Below the pieces are notes generated by a model. The model ran no database searches. It worked only from the letters and a program-made list of their open reading frames with translations, and was not told the DNA's origin. Positions 30,824 through 36,114 of a stretch of DNA of 36,114 nucleotides are shown here, in pieces. Numbering within the stretch: the first letter of the stretch is position 1; each line of letters opens with the position of its first letter. The position numbers and the translations under genes are program-made. Source of the stretch: CAVRZY01 sp963725415 (GTDB lineage Bacteria > Acidobacteriota > Terriglobia > Bryobacterales > Bryobacteraceae); assembly GCA_963725415.1 (NCBI GenBank), contig CAVRZY010000163.1, positions 1 through 36,114 of the forward strand, written 5' to 3'.

Positions 30824-33234
30824 ACTCCCCTGCCCCAAACCGAGCAACACCCAGCCGGCGCCGCCGCCCCGCCGTCCCCAGGAGCCACGGCAGCGGCGCG
30901 CGCCTGGGACGCCGGACCCACCCCCGCCTCCCGAGAAGAAAGAGAAACCCCCGGCCAATCCCTACGGCCCGACTCCGGCCGGCCGCAAGCACGTCTGCGA
31001 CAACAGCCACCCCGAGGCCGTAGCGCTCATCAGGCGAATGGAAGGAGAAGGGGCGAAGCGCCACAAGGGCTACACCCCACTACCAGTTGACCAGCATCGC
31101 TGGCAGGGCCGCGCCAAGGAACCACCCAAGCATCGCATCTGGAGCTGGATGATAAACCACTGCCTGGCCTGGGGCCACCGCTGCGAGTACGCGGTGGACA
31201 AGAACGGCAAGGAGCTCCATATCGAGCACCTGGCCGCCGATCTCGACATGGACTTGGCGAACGCCTACAAGTACTGGAACCAGGGAACCGAGGAAGGGCT
31301 GTGGCGCAACGGGGAAGAGCGAACGGAAGGCGAACGCCGCCTCTACTTGCGGGGCGAAATCCCTACGGAAGAAGGCGAACAAAATGCGAACTCAATTGTA
31401 TGTACATACAATTTGCCCCCATTTATCTTGAAGCAAACAAAGGATTGGCCTCAGGAGAGAGTGCAAGAACTGGAGAAGTCCTGGATTTCGCTCACCGACC
31501 TCGACCGGGAGCTGTACGCGGCGTTGATGGCGGCCCGGCGAAGCGTCATAGACCGAGAACAGGATAACCTACTTGCCCGGTTCGCTGTCAAGTCAAATCG
31601 ACAGGAACACCTGAAGAAAACCGAGACGCCGGAAGAAGCTGCCGCTAGGCGAAGCCGGGTAGATCCCCTACTCCCCGGGATTGAATTGTATGTACATACA
31701 ATTCGGAACTCCGTACAGAGTGGAAATGGAACTCCGTACAACGGCCAAAACGGGAGCGTACCTACACCACTATCCTTATTGCCTGTAGTCCACATTAACG
31801 GGAGCGAAGAGCGGGCGGGCGGATCTACAATACCCATGCAGTCGCGTCCAAGGGACCGGGCCGGCCGCAAGCACGTCTGCGACAACAGCCACCCCGAGGC
31901 CGTAGCGCTCATCAGGCGAATGGAAGGAGAAGGGGCGAAGCGCCACAAGGGCTACACCCCACTACCAGTTGACCAGCATCGATGGCAGGGCCGCGCCAAG
32001 GAACCACCCAAGCATCGCATCTGGAGCTGGATGATAAACCACTGCCTGGCCTGGGGCCACCGCTGCGAGTACGCGGTGGACAAGAACGGCAAGGAGCTCC
32101 ATATCGAGCACCTGGCCGCCGATCTCGACATGGACTTGGCGAACGCCTACAAGTACTGGAACCAGGGAACCGAGGAAGGGCTGTGGCGCAACGGGGAAGA
32201 GCGAACGGAAGGCGAACGCCGCCTCTACTTGCGGGGCGAAATCCCTACGGAAGAAGGCGAACAAAATGCGAACTCAATTGTATGTACATACAATTTGCCC
32301 CCATTTATCTTGAAGCAAACAAAGGATTGGCCTCAGGAGAGAGTGCAAGAACTGGAGAAGTCCTGGATTTCGCTCACCGACCTCGACCGGGAGCTGTACG
32401 CGGCGTTGATGGCGGCCCGGCGAAGCGTCATAGACCGAGAACAGGATAACCTACTTGCCCGGTTCGCTGTCAAGTCAAATCGACAGGAACACCTGAAGAA
32501 AACCGAGACGCCGGAAGAAGCTGCCGCTAGGCGAAGCCGGGTAGATCCCCTACTCCCCGGGATTGAATTGTATGTACATACAATTCGGAAGTCCGTACAG
32601 AGTGGAAATGGAACTCCGTACAATGGCCAAAACGGGGACGTCCCATACACCTGTATCCTTATTGCCTGTAATCCCCATTAACGGGAGCGAAGAGCGGGCG
32701 GGCGGATCTACAATACCCGCACAGTCGCGTCCAGACGACCACCATGCCCACGATGAGCCAGAGTCGAAACCCCTACCCGCTCCGGATTTGGCGATAACGG
32801 CCGCAGAAGACCGAAAAGCCCTGGATCTGCTGTTTTCTGAAACCCGGAAGATGCAGAGCGCTTTCCCGCATACGAAATTCAGCTCTGAAGTCGTAAATCC
32901 GGAAAACGGCGGGGATCAGGTGTGGGCGCGGAAGGTTCTCGCCCAGGTTGCAGCGGCCGAAATGCCGGATTTCGTTTTGTACATGAGGGCGAAACTCGGG
33001 CTGCTCGATAAAAATGCGCTGGGAAAGCTTCCGGCCCGGCCTCCTACTGTTCATTCGGGCCCGCGGTCTCTGGCTCTGATCGAAGAGTGGGCGAAGGACT
33101 GGCATCGCAACGCTCCGGATCGCGTCCGGTGGCAGCAACAACAGTCTGCCGCGGAAGCCAAGCGGCAGGCCTTCGACCAGGCCGCCGTCAAACAGTACAA
33201 AGCCGGACTCGAGCTCGAGGTACAGGCGCGATGA
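30813..33234 (+). CDS. Replication-initiator-like winged-helix protein with internal 882-bp duplication
   Basis: Starts at GTG 30813 with a Pro-rich leader (PAPPPRRPQEPRQRR). A conserved block then appears twice, GRKHVCDNSHPEAVALIRR, KHRIWSWMINHCLAWGHRC, KELHIEHLAADLDMDLANA, EEGLWRNGEE: a wHTH-like unit as in plasmid/phage replication organisers. The first copy reads in frame into the second. Near 32635 the second copy shifts frame, ending early at 32681, while the next frame carries on SLLPVIPINGSEERAGGS and a C-terminal domain (PDFVLYMRAKLGLLDKNAL, IEEWAKDWHRNAPDRVRW) to 33234. Without the duplication the protein would be about 510 aa. The role in replication is inferred from architecture and position. 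Confidence 0.5.
31394..31413. repeat. 20-bp perfect palindrome, copy 1
   Basis: AATTGTATGTACATACAATT is identical to its reverse complement and sits inside the replication-type gene. AT-rich within a 60% GC region. Such a site could bind a dimeric initiator, repressor or recombinase. Confidence 0.7.
31684..31703. repeat. 20-bp perfect palindrome, copy 2
   Basis: Same 20 bases, extended to 22 bp here by flanking G and C (31683-31704). It lies 290 bp from copy 1, in a different reading frame, so protein coding does not explain the identity. Confidence 0.7.
32276..32295. repeat. 20-bp perfect palindrome, copy 3
   Basis: Copy of the site at 31394 inside the second unit of the tandem repeat, 882 bp later. 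Confidence 0.7.
32566..32585. repeat. 20-bp perfect palindrome, copy 4
   Basis: Copy of the site at 31684 in the second unit, again with the G/C extension to 22 bp. Confidence 0.7.
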
Positions 33235-33412
33235 AGAATGGAAGCGCATGGAGACCGAGGAAAAACTGGATCGTCTCACAGCGGCCCGGAACGAGGTGAA
33301 GAAACAGTCCCGGTGGAAGAACCTGCCGCCGGAAGTGCAAAACCACGAAGTCGAAGCCCAAGCACTGAAGACTCTACGCGAGGAATTGGCAGCGAAGGAG
33401 GTCAATGTCTGA
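33231..33412 (+). CDS. Small coiled-coil protein (frameshift near start)
   Basis: ATG 33231 overlaps the stop before it; after about five codons the frame moves to METEEKLDRLTAARNEVKK (own ATG at 33248) and continues WKNLPPEVQNHEVEAQALK and ELAAKEVNV to TGA 33410-33412. 54-60 aa, charged, heptad-like. A small accessory of replication or packaging is possible; not recognised. Confidence 0.5.
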
Positions 33413-33611
33413 GGAAATTCAAGTTTACCACCCGTGTTGGATATGTGGCTCTCCTGGACCTTGCCGACACCGGGAAAGAGAAGTGGAGGCTGCCATTCTC
33501 GCGCGGGAGATCTTCCTGTATTCCCGTTTGTCTTCGCTCCGGAAACCGGTCGAAAAGGCGGGAGCCTCGGTAGCGCCCGTGGTGGTCCGGAAGGCTGGAA
33601 GTGGCCGGTGA
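33405..33611 (+). CDS. Small Cys-rich protein
   Basis: 68 aa from ATG 33405 behind a strong AAGGAGGT. YHPCWICGSPGPCRHRERE gives C-x2-C-x5-C plus a His as a metal site; the rest is a helix (VEAAILAREIFLYSRLSS). It overlaps the preceding gene by 8 bp and the next by 4 bp (GTGA). Confidence 0.6.
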   Translation: MSEEIQVYHPCWICGSPGPCRHREREVEAAILAREIFLYSRLSSLRKPVEKAGASVAPVVVRKAGSGR

Positions 33612-34189
33612 GCAGTCAATCTCAAATCTTGATTTGGCTGCCATCGATGCAGAGCCACTGTGCCAAGCAACCCCACGGCACCAGGTCGCGTTACCGTGGC
33701 GGTGGCTGTCGGTGCATGCTCTGCCGCGCCGCCAATTCTCGTTATGAAACGGAACGCTTCCAAGCCAGGCGCACGGGCGACTGGAATGGATACGTGAGTG
33801 CGGCGCGCGCGCGGGAATGGCTGTTGTGCTTGGCGGAACTGGGCATCGGCCGGCGGGCAATATCGGCCGCCTCGGACGTTCCAGCTTCGACTCTGTTTGC
33901 GATCAGAAAGGGGAAGAAAACAACAATCCGCGCCCGGACCGAAAGGCGAATTCTGAATGTGGATGCCGGCGCGCGCAGCGATCGATCTCTGATTCCCGCT
34001 AAGGATACCTGGCAGATTCTGAATAGTCTTTTGAGGCTCGGTTACACAAAAACGTGGATCGCAGCCCAGCTTGGTTCCAGGGCGAAGATACCGGCGCTTC
34101 AGCTCCGATCTGAAACCATCACAGCCGCCAGCGCGGCGAAGATCGAGAAACTATACCACCTGATCGAAGCCGGGAGGATCTCCCGATGA
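33608..34189 (+). CDS. Phage-type DNA-binding protein with Cys cluster and HTH
   Basis: 193 aa from GTG 33608. The N-terminal HCAKQPHGTRSRYRGGGCRC and LCRAANSRYE provide a small zinc-type site found in phage and plasmid regulators. Next, AREWLLCLAELGIGRRAIS with SDVPASTLFAIRKGKKTTI looks like a helix-turn-helix, and DTWQILNSLLRLGYTKTWI with AAQLGSRAKIPALQLRS like a second. I associate this architecture with early-gene regulators. Likely binds DNA; the target is unknown. Confidence 0.65.
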   Translation: MSSQSQILIWLPSMQSHCAKQPHGTRSRYRGGGCRCMLCRAANSRYETERFQARRTGDWNGYVSAARAREWLLCLAELGIGRRAISAASDVPASTLFAIRKGKKTTIRARTERRILNVDAGARSDRSLIPAKDTWQILNSLLRLGYTKTWIAAQLGSRAKIPALQLRSETITAASAAKIEKLYHLIEAGRISR

Positions 34190-34323
34190 AAACTCTTAAA
34201 CCGGACCCACGTGGATCTCTCGAAGAAAAATGCGCCTGGCTGAAAGCCCGTATGCTTAGGCGTCGTCTGGAACATCAATTAACCCGCCATGCTTTGTACA
34301 TGCGCGAATGGAGGAAAAAACAA
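34186..34323 (+). CDS. Short basic frame, probably its own gene
   Basis: ATG 34186 (ATGA overlap), MKTLKPDPRGSLEEKCAWL, KARMLRRRLEHQLTRHALY and MREWRKK, about 45 aa. It is in frame with the secreted protein that follows, but that protein has its own signal peptide and GGAGG ribosome site, so a lost stop (an A-run indel near 34317) is likely. Confidence 0.45.
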
Positions 34324-34986
34324 ATGACGAACCGAAACGCCGTTACGATCCTGCTGCTACTCGCAGCTCTCCCTTTCACCGGGATGGCCGCCCCTTCGTT
34401 GACCATTTCCGGTCCGTCCGGTTTAGTCCGGGCTGGCTCGACCGTCACGTTAACGATTTCCGTGAGCGGCACGGCAGCAAGCGGCACAGCCGCAATTGAA
34501 TTCACGGTGGGCAACCTGCCGTGGGCCGCCACCCCAACCATTGGGGCCGCCGGCACGGCTGCCTCCAAGAGCGTCTACTGCGCCACGGTGGCCGGAGTGC
34601 TGGATTGTGTGGTGGTAGGGCTTCAACCAGACGCTCTTGGCGATGGCGTCCTGGCTACCATCCAAGTCACCCTGCCACGCAACTTGCAGACTGGAACGGC
34701 CACCCTACCCTTGTTGGCAACCCTTGGAGCCGCTCAAGATTCAGCAGGGAATGCTTCCGCTGTCACCGTGGGTGCGGGCGCCCCTTTCGCCTTAAACACC
34801 GTAAGCGCCTGTGACATCGATTCGTCAGGAACCATCACGCAGGCGGATTTTACGGCTGCCTTGCCGCAGTTTTTGGGGATATCCGCCTGTGGCTCGGCGG
34901 ATCTGACCAGCCGGGGGAAGTGCGACATCCTGGACGCGCAAGTTCTGGCATTCGCGGTTTCTGGCGGCGCGTGCGGGGCGAAATGA
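34324..34986 (+). CDS. Secreted cohesin/dockerin-like protein
   Basis: 220 aa from ATG 34324, GGAGG 10 nt upstream. Signal peptide MTNRNAVTILLLLAALPFTGMAA with likely cleavage after MAA. Residues 25-150 form a beta-sandwich-like domain (LTISGPSGLVRAGSTVTLT, IEFTVGNLPWAATPT, VGLQPDALGDGVLATIQVT) resembling cohesin domains. The C-terminus has CDIDSSGTITQADFTAALP and LTSRGKCDILDAQVLAF, two half-sites of the dockerin type I pattern; the first has full DxDxSG calcium ligands, the second is degenerate. In bacteria these pairs assemble surface complexes. On a mobile element the protein may remodel the host surface or mediate attachment or exclusion. Confidence 0.6.
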   Translation: MTNRNAVTILLLLAALPFTGMAAPSLTISGPSGLVRAGSTVTLTISVSGTAASGTAAIEFTVGNLPWAATPTIGAAGTAASKSVYCATVAGVLDCVVVGLQPDALGDGVLATIQVTLPRNLQTGTATLPLLATLGAAQDSAGNASAVTVGAGAPFALNTVSACDIDSSGTITQADFTAALPQFLGISACGSADLTSRGKCDILDAQVLAFAVSGGACGAK

Positions 34987-35204
34987 TGAAGGCAGAAATG
35001 AAGTACAGAGCCGTCCTCATCGATCCAGGCAACAGCGCCCAGGATCGACCCTTACAGACGTTCAGCAATGACCGGAATGTAATTAACGAATGGGCCGAGA
35101 AGGTCCTTAGGAATGCCGTATCGGAGCAAGCCTACGTGGACATCTACCAGAACCTTGAGCAGCGGATCGAAAGTAAATTCAAGCCAAAGAAGGCCACCCC
35201 ATGA
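34983..35204 (+). CDS. Small hypothetical protein
   Basis: 73 aa from ATG 34983 (ATGA overlap). Mixed sequence: MKYRAVLIDPGNSAQDRPL, NVINEWAEKVLRNAVSEQA, and a Lys-rich end KFKPKKATP. The first strand and helix spacing is compact and cytoplasmic in style. No family recognised. Confidence 0.55.
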   Translation: MMKAEMKYRAVLIDPGNSAQDRPLQTFSNDRNVINEWAEKVLRNAVSEQAYVDIYQNLEQRIESKFKPKKATP

Positions 35205-35497
35205 AACAGATCGGACCCACTACCCGCCAACGGATCATAGACGAGGTGCACCGGTCAGGCACGTATGACGCCATCCACTTCGGCCTACGAGTGCGGATGG
35301 AACTTCACGTCATCAACGGCAAAAGCCACATCGGCCTGGCGGTTTGCCGAGACCGGAAGTGGAGAAACTACACCGTGGAGAATGCCTTCGCGGCGGTGGA
35401 GCAGGTCAATGCCATCCTACTGGAGAAGGCGCAGAGGAAGCGGTTGGTTCAGGATCAGTTCGACCTAGCGGGGGGGGCAGAGATCCAATTGGACTGA
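35201..35497 (+). CDS. Hypothetical basic protein
   Basis: 98 aa from ATG 35201 (ATGA overlap). TRQRIIDEVHRSGTYDAIH, VRMELHVINGKSHIGLAVC and KWRNYTVENAFAAVEQVNA suggest an alpha/beta fold. Last gene of the rightward operon; its 3' end overlaps the convergent recombinase by 92 bp, probably because the recombinase frame overruns its true stop. Confidence 0.55.
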   Translation: MKQIGPTTRQRIIDEVHRSGTYDAIHFGLRVRMELHVINGKSHIGLAVCRDRKWRNYTVENAFAAVEQVNAILLEKAQRKRLVQDQFDLAGGAEIQLD

Positions 35498-36080
35498 TTT
35501 GAACGGCTGCGATCCGGCGCCCGATTGTCCGGGTGCTGATCCCCGTTCTCCTGGAGATCTCCCCTATCGATAGCCCCTGGGCCTTCCACTCCCCGAGTTG
35601 CACCCGGTCTACGATCCGCTGTGGCCGGCCGATGCGCTTTCCCTGGGACCTGGCTCGCTCGATTCCGGCTTTCGTGCGATCCGACAGCCGGATCGATTCC
35701 TGCTTGGCGATCCAGGCCGCGATGGCGAGCATGAGGTCTCCGGCTGGTCCGGTGGTTCGGAAGTGGGCTTCAGTGAAGCTTTCGAATTCCACTCCGTACA
35801 ACTTCAGCCGGCGGACGTGTTCGAAGGTCTCGTAAACCCCTTCCCGAGTGAACCGGTCCAACGCCCAGACTACAACGATGTCGAATTGTCGCTTGGAGGC
35901 GTCGTCAAAGAGCCGCTGGAAGGCGTCCCGCCGGTTGTTCCTACCAGTCTCGTGGTCGATATACTCTCCGATGATTTCCCACTGCTGCCGCTGGCAGTAC
36001 TCGCGCAGTTGTCGAAGCTGGTTCTCGGTGTCCTGGCCCTTGTCCCTGGTCGAGACGCGGGCGTAGAGGGCGGCTCTCAT
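35406..36080 (-). CDS. Serine recombinase (resolvase/invertase family)
   Basis: 224 aa from ATG 36080. YARVSTRDKGQDTENQLRQ contains the catalytic serine (about residue 9), with further active-site arginines in VVWALDRFTREGVYE. The resolvase hallmark IAAWIAKQESIRLSDRTKA and the E-helix precede SQGKRIGRPQRI, and GLSIGEISRRTGISTRTIG is the C-terminal helix-turn-helix. Size and order match small resolvases and invertases, which resolve dimers or invert DNA, rather than large integrases of about 500 aa. Residues after about 195 (SPIGSLPPPLGRTD) overlap the opposing gene and are probably not native. Roles could be dimer resolution, inversion or integration. Confidence 0.85.
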   Translation of the reverse strand: MRAALYARVSTRDKGQDTENQLRQLREYCQRQQWEIIGEYIDHETGRNNRRDAFQRLFDDASKRQFDIVVVWALDRFTREGVYETFEHVRRLKLYGVEFESFTEAHFRTTGPAGDLMLAIAAWIAKQESIRLSDRTKAGIERARSQGKRIGRPQRIVDRVQLGEWKAQGLSIGEISRRTGISTRTIGRRIAAVQISPIGSLPPPLGRTDPEPTASSAPSPVGWH

Positions 36081-36114
36081 GCCCGAAGCATAGCGCACAA
36101 TCAGCCGGTTTTGC

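Larger units (their letters stand above)
30977..32737 (+). repeat. Tandem direct repeat, two 882-bp units
   Basis: 30977-31858 is repeated from 31859 to about 32737, starting at GGCCGGCC. The first 700 bp are nearly identical (one substitution seen, at 31090 versus 31982), while the last 150 bp differ by several substitutions and small indels. Since 882 is 294 codons, the frame is kept through the junction. Either a recent duplication or an unmerged overlap in the assembly. Confidence 0.9.

Overview
The window reads as a bacterial virus or virus-like mobile element with a high-GC genome. Genes are packed into operons, often with 4-nt ATGA or GTGA stop/start overlaps, and there are no rRNA or tRNA genes. 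Protein style (basic KKNP/RRNP tails, repeated PQNPLR peptides, a cohesin/dockerin-like secreted protein) reminds me of elements from Acidobacteriota, but that host guess is only an inference. I see no terminase, portal, tail or packaging ATPase. Two beta-rich proteins that look like jelly-roll capsid components, together with about ten small single-span membrane proteins, suggest a tailless, possibly membrane-containing virion.

Layout: (1) 97-4707 and 7566-15473, minus strand: structural operon with candidate capsid proteins, basic proteins, many one-helix membrane proteins, a transglutaminase-like protein and one glycosyltransferase. (2) 4878-7569, plus: a rightward insert of small DNA- or zinc-binding proteins behind a good promoter, with a run of hairpins (5697-5793) before one gene. 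(3) 15734-21279, plus: a large coiled-coil protein, then a surface-modification cluster of two methyltransferases, two glycosyltransferases and a fused double methyltransferase. (4) 21264-24024, minus: small hypothetical genes. (5) 24093-25018, plus: two small genes. (6) 25037-27419: the most interesting block, a 10-repeat CRISPR array next to a roughly 380-aa TnpB/Cas12-like effector and a zinc-ribbon gene, with no cas1/cas2. (7) 27481-35497, plus: an early-type operon of very small, often Cys-rich proteins, an HNH-like protein, a winged-helix replication-type protein carrying an 882-bp tandem duplication with four copies of a 20-bp perfect palindrome, and a secreted cohesin/dockerin-like protein. 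(8) 35406-36080, minus: a serine recombinase.

About thirty genes or gene parts switch reading frame in mid-gene while codon use and family-like sequence continue in the next frame. This looks like uncorrected single-base indels from long-read data rather than decay of the element, because neighbouring intact genes and start/stop overlaps are preserved. I therefore annotate whole genes across these shifts and say so in each entry.
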